From Bacteroidales bacterium (GTDB lineage: Bacteria; Bacteroidota; Bacteroidia; Bacteroidales; UBA932), in contig JAFUDV010000076.1 of assembly GCA_017464245.1 (NCBI GenBank), positions 1 to 41,713 of the forward strand: DNA of 41,713 nt, given 5' to 3'. Below are positions 7,893 through 15,598 of this stretch, in pieces (positions within the stretch are counted from its first letter, which is position 1; each line of letters starts with the position of its first letter). A program made the position numbers and the translations under genes. The notes beneath the pieces were generated by a model, which ran no database searches, was not told where the DNA came from, and saw only the letters and a list, made by a program, of their open reading frames with translations.

Positions 7893-10007
7893 TTAGTTTT
7901 GCAGTTTGATGTCACGGGTCTTCCCGTCGTAGCATTCCACGGTAATCCCGCGGGACGACGGGGAGACCTCCGAATCCGGGCGGATCATCTTTCCGCCCTC
8001 GTCCTTGGTGAGGGGCTCGCCGCCTTCGAACCCGTACACGAGGGTGCGGATGGACGTGCGGACCACCCAGTATTTCCTGCCTTTCACCTCCAGGAGCTCC
8101 GGAAGCGCCTTGACGGTCTCGGGGGCGCGGATGCCCTTCCAGCCGGAGGCCTTCTGGCCATGGAGGTTGTACATTTCCAGGGAATTGTCCTTGTGGAGGA
8201 CCATCACGGTGTAGCCCTTGGCACCAGTGAAGTCATAGGCCTGCGGGCCCAGGAGGACGGGCTTTCCGAGGTCCACCGGGAAACCGCCCACGAAACGGCC
8301 CAGACGGTCGATCAGGAACAGCGACTGTCCGGCGGCGAACAGGAACTGGACCTTGCCGTTGGCATAGTAGTCGATGCTTTCCACGTAACCGCAGAGGGGC
8401 TGCTTGAACGGAACGCCCCAGACGCCCTTGCCGTTCTCGTCGTTCAGGCACAGGGACAGCTGCTTGTTCTGGTAGAAGGAGTTGGTCTTTCCGGTGGAGC
8501 TGTTGAGCACCGGGAACGGTCCCGCGGGAACCACCACGGTCGTATCGCGTTCCAGCACCTGCACCTTGTTGCCCTTGAGCGCGCGCTTGTCCAGCGAGAT
8601 GCGGATATCCGGCTTCCCGGCACCCAGGTCGATGCCCGCCAGCGCGGGGGCATAGGCCGATCCGGTCACATACGCACCCAGGGCGGCGGCGGGCTCCTTC
8701 GCGAAGAGGTCCGTCAGCACGGAGGGAGCGTCCGTCACGGAGGCATAGGCCACGAATCCGGCCGGCAGGGAAAGGCCGGCGTCGGCGAGGCGGTCCTTGA
8801 GCGGATAGTCCAGGAACTTCCGGTCCATGAAGGGGCCGGCGGAAGCGGCGGTGCCCATCACGGTCCAATGGCCGGGCAGCGGCACGCACAGGGTGTCGGT
8901 CACCTGGAAGATGTCGCCGAGCAGGACGGCGAGGCAGCCCGGATAGGCGTTGGTCCCGGCGGGAATGTCCCGTCCGGTCTTCACCAGGAGGACATCCTGC
9001 CGGATGCCGTCCAGCTGATAGGCAGCGCGGACCGCTTCCTTCACCTGGAAGTGCTGCGCCCACTGTTCCGGCGTCATCTCACGGCCGGACTTGGACTTGA
9101 GGGCCTTGTCGTAGGCCTGGAGCTTTCCCTTTGCATCCTTGAAATGGCGGTAATGCTCCAGGTAAGCGTCGATGCTCCCGAGCGGAAGGGACACGGCATA
9201 GTCCGTATAATAAGGTAGCACCTCCGCAAAGGATGCGGCCGGCGTGGAAAATCCCGCGAAGGCGGACAGGAAGCCGGTGGTCTTTTCCGGGCTCTCCGCC
9301 GATCCTTTCAGCACGATATGCCTGTCGTCGGCCTCCGTGATCTCGAAAGCGGTCCAGTCCGCGAGGGTGCGGATAAAATCCGTCTGCTTGCGCACGCGGG
9401 CGGTGGACCACACCTGGAGGATCTTCGGTACCTGCCGGGAAGAGAGGAACACGACGGCGGAGCCACCGGTGCGGGCCGTCAGTTCCGGGAGGCCGGGCGC
9501 CTCGAGGATGCAGATGCCCTCGTCCAGGTGACGGCAGGAGGAATTCAGGAGCGTCTCGGAGCGGGAGGCCAGCAGGAGCCCGTCCTGCACCGTCGTCTTG
9601 AGACCTGCCTTTTCCGCGAGCGCCGCATAGGGGGCGAGGGCCGTGGAATCGAACTGTTTCAGTTCCATGGCCACCAGGGGCACCAGGGAGCCGCTGTTGT
9701 GCAGGGAGACCAGCATCCGGTGTTCCCCCGCCCGGGCGAGATAGTCCATGAGGGCCGGGCTGTCCGGGGCCAGGAAGGAGCGCAGGACGCCCGTGGAATC
9801 CGCCAGGATCCGGCGGGCCTTCGACGATCCGTCGAAGCAGAACACCGCGGCCGCATCGGCCGGGACGGCCCGCAGGAGCGGATACTCCGTCCGGGTGGCG
9901 GCCTGCTTGGGTTTGTCGTCGCTGTAGAGCCTTGCCACCGCCCACGCGATGCCGGCGAGCATCAGCGCGATGACGGCTACCGATATGACGGTGAGTTTCT
10001 TGTTCAT
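7893..10007 (-). CDS. Membrane-anchored extracytoplasmic protein of unknown function
   Basis: A 704-residue protein that I cannot assign to a named family. The chosen start MNKKLTVISVAVIAL gives one N-terminal membrane segment (about residues 4-23); an in-frame ATG 36 nt upstream would put charged and polar residues before it and lies inside the predicted leader. The remainder looks extracytoplasmic. The first two thirds contain many short alpha/beta stretches. The last 200 residues read like beta-propeller blades (for example FLFAAGQSLFLIDRLGRFVGG, then VMVLHKDNSLEMYNLHGQ and YWVVRTSIRTLVYGF). It is the first gene of the operon with the acyl-CoA ligase, dCMP deaminase, protease and aroK. There is no lipobox cysteine. 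A cell-envelope role is inferred only from the topology. Confidence 0.75.
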   Translation of the reverse strand: MNKKLTVISVAVIALMLAGIAWAVARLYSDDKPKQAATRTEYPLLRAVPADAAAVFCFDGSSKARRILADSTGVLRSFLAPDSPALMDYLARAGEHRMLVSLHNSGSLVPLVAMELKQFDSTALAPYAALAEKAGLKTTVQDGLLLASRSETLLNSSCRHLDEGICILEAPGLPELTARTGGSAVVFLSSRQVPKILQVWSTARVRKQTDFIRTLADWTAFEITEADDRHIVLKGSAESPEKTTGFLSAFAGFSTPAASFAEVLPYYTDYAVSLPLGSIDAYLEHYRHFKDAKGKLQAYDKALKSKSGREMTPEQWAQHFQVKEAVRAAYQLDGIRQDVLLVKTGRDIPAGTNAYPGCLAVLLGDIFQVTDTLCVPLPGHWTVMGTAASAGPFMDRKFLDYPLKDRLADAGLSLPAGFVAYASVTDAPSVLTDLFAKEPAAALGAYVTGSAYAPALAGIDLGAGKPDIRISLDKRALKGNKVQVLERDTTVVVPAGPFPVLNSSTGKTNSFYQNKQLSLCLNDENGKGVWGVPFKQPLCGYVESIDYYANGKVQFLFAAGQSLFLIDRLGRFVGGFPVDLGKPVLLGPQAYDFTGAKGYTVMVLHKDNSLEMYNLHGQKASGWKGIRAPETVKALPELLEVKGRKYWVVRTSIRTLVYGFEGGEPLTKDEGGKMIRPDSEVSPSSRGITVECYDGKTRDIKLQN

Positions 10008-10017
10008 CTTCGCACCC

Positions 10018-10032
10018 GGCGCATATTGCGCC
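10018..10032 (-). other. Perfect inverted repeat in the 5' leader of the 7893-10007 gene
   Basis: GGCGCA-TAT-TGCGCC forms a 6-bp perfect stem with a 3-nt loop. It lies between the predicted transcription start (about 10035) and the ATG at 10007, so the mRNA would begin with a small hairpin. It could protect the 5' end or be a protein-binding site; the sequence does not decide. Confidence 0.5.
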
Positions 10033-10040
10033 AGAATATG

Positions 10041-10048
10041 CAAAGTTA
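10041..10048 (-). promoter_or_regulatory. Predicted Bacteroidota -7 box for the minus-strand operon
   Basis: On the minus strand the sequence reads TAACTTTG, a full match to TAnnTTTG, 34 nt upstream of the ATG at 10007. I see no good TTG -33 element at the ideal spacing; a TTTG at 10060-10063 is too close. It would drive the five-gene operon 10007-3729. Confidence 0.6.
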
Positions 10049-10155
10049 ATCAATTATTCCAAATAATGACGGCGTTCCGGATAGAAAGTGAGTTTCCATC
10101 CCGAACCGGCCCGATGGCCGTGGAAAAGTGCAGCCGGCCTGTTGATAACTTTTTG

Positions 10156-10207
10156 TGGAAAAATTTGGAAAATTTTGGATGAAAATGGAAAGCTTTTACT
10201 ATCTTTG
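10156..10207 (+). promoter_or_regulatory. dcw promoter with a four-repeat MraZ-type operator
   Basis: The -7 box TATCTTTG (10200-10207) is preceded by a TTTG at 10174-10177, spaced slightly wide at 22 nt. Four direct repeats TGGA(A/T) start at 10156, 10166, 10176 and 10186, exactly 10 bp apart with 5-nt spacers. In E. coli, MraZ represses its own operon by binding TGGGN repeats with the same 10-bp period just upstream of mraZ. The repeats here fill the region between the -33 zone and the -7 box, where a bound MraZ oligomer would block RNA polymerase. The leader to the mraZ ATG is roughly 40 nt. Confidence 0.75.
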
Positions 10208-10248
10208 CACTCAGCGTGAAAGAAAGATAAAGTTCAACCCAAAAGACG

Positions 10249-10710
10249 ATGGTCAGGTTCTTCGGAAAGGCAGCCGGAAAGGTGGATGACAAGGGACGCG
10301 TAGTGTTCCCTGCCATCTTCCGCGACGTCTTCGCCCGCGAGGGCGAGGAGGACATGACCCTGGTCATCAAGAAGAGCGTCCAGGGCGATTGCCTGAACCT
10401 GTTCACCCGCGCCGAGTGGGAGCGCAGGGCGGACAAGGTCCTGGAGGGGCTCGACACCGAACTCAATCCCGAGCACGCCGCGTTCTGGAGCAAGTACAAC
10501 GATGGCGTCTTCTACATCGTCCCCGACGGGAAACTGGGCCGCCTCAACATTCCTTCAGAACTGCTTTCAGAGACAGGTTTAACCAAGGAAGTTGTGTTTG
10601 CGGGAGTCGGTTACAAGATCGAAATCTGGCCCAAGGAAATGCGTGCGTCCACCCTGATGACGGACGGCCAGTTCAAGGAAACCGCAGCGAGACTGTCCGA
10701 CAAGAGATAG
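10249..10710 (+). CDS. mraZ: MraZ, transcriptional regulator of the dcw cluster
   Basis: MraZ is a ring-forming DNA-binding protein with two AbrB-like (SpoVT/MraZ) swapped-hairpin domains, which represses its own division/cell-wall operon in E. coli. The 153-residue protein starts MVRFFGKAAGKVDDKGRVVFP and has the first domain at about 5-55, with DKGRVVFPAIFRD. The second is at about 85-130, with PDGKLGRLNIPSELL. It is the first gene of a 13-gene cluster, preceded by TGGAW repeats that are probably its operator. rsmH follows after 13 nt. Confidence 0.96.
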   Translation: MVRFFGKAAGKVDDKGRVVFPAIFRDVFAREGEEDMTLVIKKSVQGDCLNLFTRAEWERRADKVLEGLDTELNPEHAAFWSKYNDGVFYIVPDGKLGRLNIPSELLSETGLTKEVVFAGVGYKIEIWPKEMRASTLMTDGQFKETAARLSDKR

Positions 10711-10723
10711 GAGGTCCCGCAAC

Positions 10724-11638
10724 ATGTCCGAATATCATATCCCTGTGATGCTCGAAGAGAGCATTTCAGCCCTCATCACATCTGCTGACGGCGTTTACGC
10801 CGATGCCACTTTCGGAGGCGGTGGCCACACTGCCGAACTCCTTTCACGCTTACACGATGGCGCGCGCGTCATCGCCTTCGATCGTGACGCAGATGCCCTG
10901 GGGAACGCCCCGGATGATCCGAGGCTGACCCTGGTCCACAACAACTTCCGCTTCATCGAGAACTACGCCCGCCACTACGGGGTCCGTTTCGACGGCATCC
11001 TGGCGGACCTGGGCGTCTCCTCCCACCAGTTCGACACCGCGGAGCGCGGCTTCTCCTTCCGCTACGAGGAGGCCCCGCTGGACATGCGGATGAACGGACA
11101 GGCCGGGACCACCGCCGCGGACATCGTGAATACCTATGCCGTGGAAGACCTCGAGCGTATCCTCCGCCTGTGGGGCGAGGTGGACGGGGCCGGCAAAGCC
11201 GCCCGCCTCATCGCCGCCGCCCGCGACGCGCAGGAGATCCGCACCACCGGCGACCTGGACCGCGCCGTAGCACGCCTCCTCCCGAAGGGGGCGGAGCACA
11301 AGGTCCTCGCGAAGATCTACCAGGCCCTCCGCATCGAGGTGAACCAGGAGATGCGCTCCCTCGAGAAGTTCCTCGAAGGGGCCACCGCCTCCCTGAAGGA
11401 GGGCGGACGGCTCGTGGTCATCACCTACCACAGCCTGGAGGACCGCATGGTGAAGAACTTCATCCGCACCGGCAACGTGGAAGGCCGGGAGGACAAGGAC
11501 CTTTACGGCCGCGCCAGTTCTCCGCTGGAGGCCGTGAACCGCAAGCCCCTCCTCCCCCGGGAGGAAGAGATCGCCCTGAACACCCGCGCCCGGAGCGCCA
11601 AGCTCCGGATCGCCGAAAAGAAGGAGGCGACGGCATGA
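10724..11638 (+). CDS. rsmH: 16S rRNA (cytosine1402-N4)-methyltransferase RsmH
   Basis: RsmH (MraW) uses S-adenosylmethionine to methylate N4 of C1402 in the decoding centre of 16S rRNA. The 304-residue protein shows HIPVMLEE at the N-terminus, the SAM-binding ADATFGGGGHT, the catalytic-region LADLGVSSHQFD with PLDMRM, and the C-terminal ITYHSLEDRMVKNF. It is second in the dcw cluster, and its TGA overlaps the next ATG by ATGA, so translation is likely coupled. Confidence 0.97.
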   Translation: MSEYHIPVMLEESISALITSADGVYADATFGGGGHTAELLSRLHDGARVIAFDRDADALGNAPDDPRLTLVHNNFRFIENYARHYGVRFDGILADLGVSSHQFDTAERGFSFRYEEAPLDMRMNGQAGTTAADIVNTYAVEDLERILRLWGEVDGAGKAARLIAAARDAQEIRTTGDLDRAVARLLPKGAEHKVLAKIYQALRIEVNQEMRSLEKFLEGATASLKEGGRLVVITYHSLEDRMVKNFIRTGNVEGREDKDLYGRASSPLEAVNRKPLLPREEEIALNTRARSAKLRIAEKKEATA

Positions 11639-11982
11639 GTTTCAGCGTGAACACCGTCTGGAAGAGCATCCGGAACGCCTTCCGCGCCCTGAGCCGGGGA
11701 GAGCTTCTCCTCTCGCTGGGCGTCCATAAGTACTACCTGCACATCCTCTACCTGTTCGTGCTCGCCTGGATCTCCATCCTGCTGAGCCTCAAGGTGGACA
11801 GCACCCTGACCCAGGTGGAGGAGAACAAGAAGGACCTCCGCGACCTGGAGGTCTATCATGCCGAGAAGGAGGCCGAACTGGTGCGGCTGCACAGCGCATC
11901 CACCACCTCGAGGCGCCTGAAGGAACTCGGGTCCGACGTCTCCCTGCCGGAGAAGCCGGCCGTCAAACTGGACAGGAAATGA
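11635..11982 (+). CDS. ftsL: FtsL-like small division protein
   Basis: A 115-residue bitopic membrane protein in the position occupied by ftsL, between rsmH and ftsI. It has a basic cytoplasmic N-terminus, one membrane segment at about residues 35-52 (YYLHILYLFVLAWISILLSL), and then a periplasmic coiled coil with heptad-like spacing (TQVEENKKDLRDLEVYHAEK). FtsL forms a trimer with FtsB and FtsQ and activates FtsWI. Sequence conservation in this family is low, so the call rests on topology and gene order. It overlaps rsmH and ftsI by ATGA at both ends. The frame is much longer upstream, but that part only reads rsmH out of frame. Confidence 0.85.
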   Translation: MSFSVNTVWKSIRNAFRALSRGELLLSLGVHKYYLHILYLFVLAWISILLSLKVDSTLTQVEENKKDLRDLEVYHAEKEAELVRLHSASTTSRRLKELGSDVSLPEKPAVKLDRK

Positions 11983-14144
11983 GCGTACGCAAGAAAGGAC
12001 AGCAAGTCGAGATCAAGGACAAGATCGAGAACCGGGACCGCATCCACCTCGTGATGACGGCCCTGACGATGCTGTTCATCGTCCTGTCCGTCGGAATCGT
12101 CATCTGCATCGTCCACATCCAGGCGACCTTCCGCGTGGACCCGAAGGTCATCAACGTCTTCCGTCCCCGTCCCGACAAGTACGTGGAAGTGCCCAAGCGG
12201 GGCCGCATCCTCGCCGAGGACGGCCGCCCGCTGGCCATCACCACGCCCCTGTACAACATCTACATGGACTGCACCGTCCGCAAGGAGGAGTTCCTGGAGA
12301 TGGACCGCAAGGAGGATGCCCGCCGCCGGCGCCTCCAGGAGAAGGGAGAGGAACTCGCCGCCCCCGTCCATAAGGGCGCCAAATCCGAACAGGACTGGCA
12401 GGAGAAGGCCCGCGCCCTCTCCGGGGATCTTGCCCGCCTGTTCCCGGCCAAAACGGCCGACCAGTATTTCAAGGAGATCCTCGACGGCCGCGACCAGGGG
12501 AAGAAGCACATGCTCATCCGCCGGAACGTGAGCCACGCCACGCTGAACCGGCTCAAGGAGCTCCCGCTTTTCAACGAGGGCGGCTACAAGGGCGGCCTCA
12601 TCGCCGAGGAGCATGACGAGCGCATCTACCCGTACGACACCCTGGCCCGCCGCGTCATCGGCTACGTCCGCGAGCAGGGCCGCATCGGCATCGAAGGAAC
12701 CTATGACTACGAGCTCCACGGACGCGAGGGCGTCCAGTGGCGCCGGGTCACCGACGACCGCAAGTACATCCGCGACTTCGACAGCACGGCGGTCAAGGCC
12801 GTGGACGGCAACGACGTCCGCACCACCCTGAACATCGACTTCCAGGACATCGCCGACCGGGCCCTCCGCCGGCAGATCGCCGACGACCCGCAGATCCGGG
12901 CCGGCATCGTGGTCCTGATGGAGGCGGAGACCGGCGCCATCCGCGCGATGGTGAACCTCTCCCGCGACACCATCCCCGGCTCCAAACTCTGGGAACGGGA
13001 CAACCTCGTCCTCAAGGAAGTGGGCGAACAGGGCTCCGTGATGAAGACCGTCACCCTCCTCTCCCTGGTGGAGGACGGCTACGTGCAGTCCCTGGAGGAG
13101 ACCATCCCCACGAACCACGGCGCGGTCCCCGGCTACAACCAGGACACCCATATCCTGGACTACGAACGACTGACCGGGCGCAAGGAGGTCACGGTGAAGC
13201 ACGGCTTCGAGATTTCCTCCAACTACGTGTTCACCTATCTCCCGGAGAAGTTCTACGGGGAGAATCCGCAGGAGTTCTTCGACCATATCTATTCCTACCG
13301 GCTGGGCGAGAAGTTCGACTTCGACCTGGACGGTCTCGGGACCCCGGTCGTGAACCGTCCCGGCACGCCGGGCTGGAGCCGCACCACCCTGGGCACCACC
13401 GCCTACGGCTACGGCATGTCCGTCACGCCCCTCCACGTGGCGACCTTCTACAACGCCATCGCCAACAAGGGCCGGATGATGAAGCCCTACCTGGTGGAGA
13501 GCATCGAGAAGGACGGGAAGGTGGTCAAGCAGTACGGGCCCTCCGTGCTGAACACCATCTGCACCCGGGCCACGGCCGACACGGTCACCCGCGCCCTCAA
13601 GGCCGTCGTGGACGACGGTACCGCCAAGCGCCTGAAGGACGCGAAGCTCTCCGTCGCCGGCAAGACGGGCACCGCCCAGGTGGTCCTCACCCCGAAGGAA
13701 CGGCACGGCAGCGCCGACCCGTACCACGACCCGTGGGGACGCAAGAAGAACCAGGGAACCTTCGTCGGGTTCTTCCCGGCCGAGAATCCCAAGTACACCA
13801 TCCTCGTGACCGTGTATTCCTACCTGTCCGGCATGAGCTTCTACGGCGGCACGAAGCCGGCCATGGCCGTGCGGGAGATCGTGGACAACATCTATGCGAT
13901 CGACGATTCCTGGTCCGGCCATGCCACGAGCACCGCACAGCTGCCCCGGATGGAGGCGCGCACGGCCGATGCCGGCTCCGACGTCCCGGACCTGAAGGGA
14001 TTCGGCCTGGCGGACGCCCTGTACGCCGTGGAGAACGCAGGGTTCAAGTGCAGCTATGAAGGGTCCGGCCACGTGACGTCCCAGTCCCCCGCCCCGGGGA
14101 AGCAGCTGAAGAAAGGGGAAACCGTCCGACTGACTTTGAAATGA
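11979..14144 (+). CDS. ftsI: FtsI/PBP3-type division transpeptidase with a PASTA domain
   Basis: A class B penicillin-binding protein that cross-links septal peptidoglycan in complex with FtsW. The 721-residue protein has an N-terminal membrane anchor (about residues 25-47) and a pedestal domain opening with KRGRILAEDGRPLA. The transpeptidase domain has all three active-site motifs: SVMK (S353, K356), SSN (413-415) and KTG (562-564, in AGKTGTAQ). A single PASTA domain closes the protein (about 667-721, VPDLKGFGLADALYAVENAGF). A C-terminal PASTA is common in Bacteroidota FtsI but absent in E. coli PBP3. ATGA overlaps with ftsL and murE indicate coupled translation. Confidence 0.95.
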   Translation: MSVRKKGQQVEIKDKIENRDRIHLVMTALTMLFIVLSVGIVICIVHIQATFRVDPKVINVFRPRPDKYVEVPKRGRILAEDGRPLAITTPLYNIYMDCTVRKEEFLEMDRKEDARRRRLQEKGEELAAPVHKGAKSEQDWQEKARALSGDLARLFPAKTADQYFKEILDGRDQGKKHMLIRRNVSHATLNRLKELPLFNEGGYKGGLIAEEHDERIYPYDTLARRVIGYVREQGRIGIEGTYDYELHGREGVQWRRVTDDRKYIRDFDSTAVKAVDGNDVRTTLNIDFQDIADRALRRQIADDPQIRAGIVVLMEAETGAIRAMVNLSRDTIPGSKLWERDNLVLKEVGEQGSVMKTVTLLSLVEDGYVQSLEETIPTNHGAVPGYNQDTHILDYERLTGRKEVTVKHGFEISSNYVFTYLPEKFYGENPQEFFDHIYSYRLGEKFDFDLDGLGTPVVNRPGTPGWSRTTLGTTAYGYGMSVTPLHVATFYNAIANKGRMMKPYLVESIEKDGKVVKQYGPSVLNTICTRATADTVTRALKAVVDDGTAKRLKDAKLSVAGKTGTAQVVLTPKERHGSADPYHDPWGRKKNQGTFVGFFPAENPKYTILVTVYSYLSGMSFYGGTKPAMAVREIVDNIYAIDDSWSGHATSTAQLPRMEARTADAGSDVPDLKGFGLADALYAVENAGFKCSYEGSGHVTSQSPAPGKQLKKGETVRLTLK

Positions 14145-15598
14145 AACTGAAAGACATCATACTGGATATCGGCGCCGTGGAGACCCGCGGCAGCCTGGAT
14201 CTCGACATCACCTCCATTACCTGCGACTCCCGGGAAGTCGTTCCCGGTGCCCTGTTCATCGCCGTCAAGGGTTTTGCGAGCGACGGGCACAAATACATCG
14301 CCTCCGCCCTGGAAAAAGGCGCAGCGGCCATCATGTACGAGACAGAAGGTGCCTCCGTCTCCCCGTCAGCCACGCTTATACGTGTCACCAACAGCCGGCA
14401 CGCGGTGGCGATCGCGGCGGACGCGTTCTACGGCCATCCGTCCCGGAAACTGTCCCTCGTGGGCATTACGGGGACGAACGGGAAGACGACGACCGTCACC
14501 CTGCTGTACCGCCTGTTCAAGGCCCTGGGCCATCCCTGCGGCCTGCTGTCCACCATCGCCAACTACGTGGACGACCGTCGGCTGGAAACGGCCAACACCA
14601 CGGCCGATCCCATCACCATCAACCGTCTCCTTTCGGAGATGGTGGACGCCGGATGCGGCTATTGCTTCATGGAGGTGAGTTCCATCGGCGTGGAGCAGGA
14701 GCGCGTGGCCGGGCTGCAGTTCGCCGCCGGCATTTTCTCCAACCTCACCCACGACCATCTGGACTACCACAAGACCTTCGCCGAGTATCTCCGCTGCAAG
14801 AAGCTGTTCTTCGACAACCTTTCCAAGGAGGCCTTCGCCATCATCAACGTGGATGACAAGAACGGCCCCGTGATGGTCCAGAACACGGCTGCGAAGGTCG
14901 TCACCTACGCCTGCAAGCGCCTGGCGGACCACACCGCCCGCATCCTGGAGCAAAGCTTCGAGGGCATGCTCCTCCGCATCGACGGGAAGGAGACCTGGAG
15001 CCGCCTCGTGGGCGCGCACAACGCCTACAACCTCCTCGCCATCTACACGACGGCCGTCTGCCTGGGCATTCCCGTGGACGAGGTGCTGGTGGCCCTGTCC
15101 GACCTCGCCTCCGCCCCCGGCCGGCTGGAGAACATCCGCGGACCGAGGGACCTCGCCGTCGTCATCGACTATGCCCATACCCCCGATGCCCTGGAGAACG
15201 TCCTCACGACGCTCCGCGACGTCGCCCCGGAACGGCAGCTGATCTGCCTGTTCGGCTGCGGCGGCGACCGCGACAAGACCAAGCGTCCCGAAATGGCGCA
15301 GGTCGCGGTCCGGCTCGCCGACCGGCTCGTCATTACCTCCGACAACTGCCGGACCGAGGACCCGGAGGCCATCATCCGCGACATCCGCGCCGGACTGGAC
15401 TGGGACGGCGTCGCCAAGTCCCTGTTCATCACGGACCGGCGCGAGGCCATCCGCACCGCCATCCTCACCGCCCCGGAAGGAGCCACCATCCTGCTCGCCG
15501 GCAAGGGGCATGAGGACTACCAGATCATCGGCCACGAAAAACACCACTTCGACGAGAAGGAAATCGTCCTGGAAACCTTCAAACAGATCCTGAAATGA
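14141..15598 (+). CDS. murE: UDP-MurNAc-tripeptide synthetase MurE (probably meso-DAP adding), altered DNPR motif
   Basis: MurE adds the third residue of the peptidoglycan stem peptide to UDP-MurNAc-L-Ala-D-Glu. The 485-residue protein has the three Mur ligase domains: an N-terminal UDP-binding part, the ATP loop GITGTNGKTTT (about 106-116), and a C-terminal domain with FGCGGDRDKTKRPEM. The amino-acid selectivity motif, normally DNPR in meso-diaminopimelate enzymes, reads DNCR at residues 401-404 (codons at 15341-15352). The Arg and Asn that contact the DAP carboxylate are kept and only Pro is replaced by Cys, so DAP specificity is still the best guess. It overlaps ftsI and mraY by ATGA. murF does not follow, which is normal for Bacteroidota. 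Confidence 0.95.
   Translation: MKLKDIILDIGAVETRGSLDLDITSITCDSREVVPGALFIAVKGFASDGHKYIASALEKGAAAIMYETEGASVSPSATLIRVTNSRHAVAIAADAFYGHPSRKLSLVGITGTNGKTTTVTLLYRLFKALGHPCGLLSTIANYVDDRRLETANTTADPITINRLLSEMVDAGCGYCFMEVSSIGVEQERVAGLQFAAGIFSNLTHDHLDYHKTFAEYLRCKKLFFDNLSKEAFAIINVDDKNGPVMVQNTAAKVVTYACKRLADHTARILEQSFEGMLLRIDGKETWSRLVGAHNAYNLLAIYTTAVCLGIPVDEVLVALSDLASAPGRLENIRGPRDLAVVIDYAHTPDALENVLTTLRDVAPERQLICLFGCGGDRDKTKRPEMAQVAVRLADRLVITSDNCRTEDPEAIIRDIRAGLDWDGVAKSLFITDRREAIRTAILTAPEGATILLAGKGHEDYQIIGHEKHHFDEKEIVLETFKQILK

Noticed and set aside
10141..10170. Replication origin or DnaA boxes upstream of mraZ and near 30578
   Set aside because: GTTGATAAC/TTTTGTGGAA and TGTGGATTA only partly resemble TTATCCACA; no clusters, and no dnaA or dnaN nearby.
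11856..14072. 738-codon minus-strand frame antisense to ftsI
   Set aside because: A shadow of codon bias; ftsI has all active-site motifs and fits the operon.
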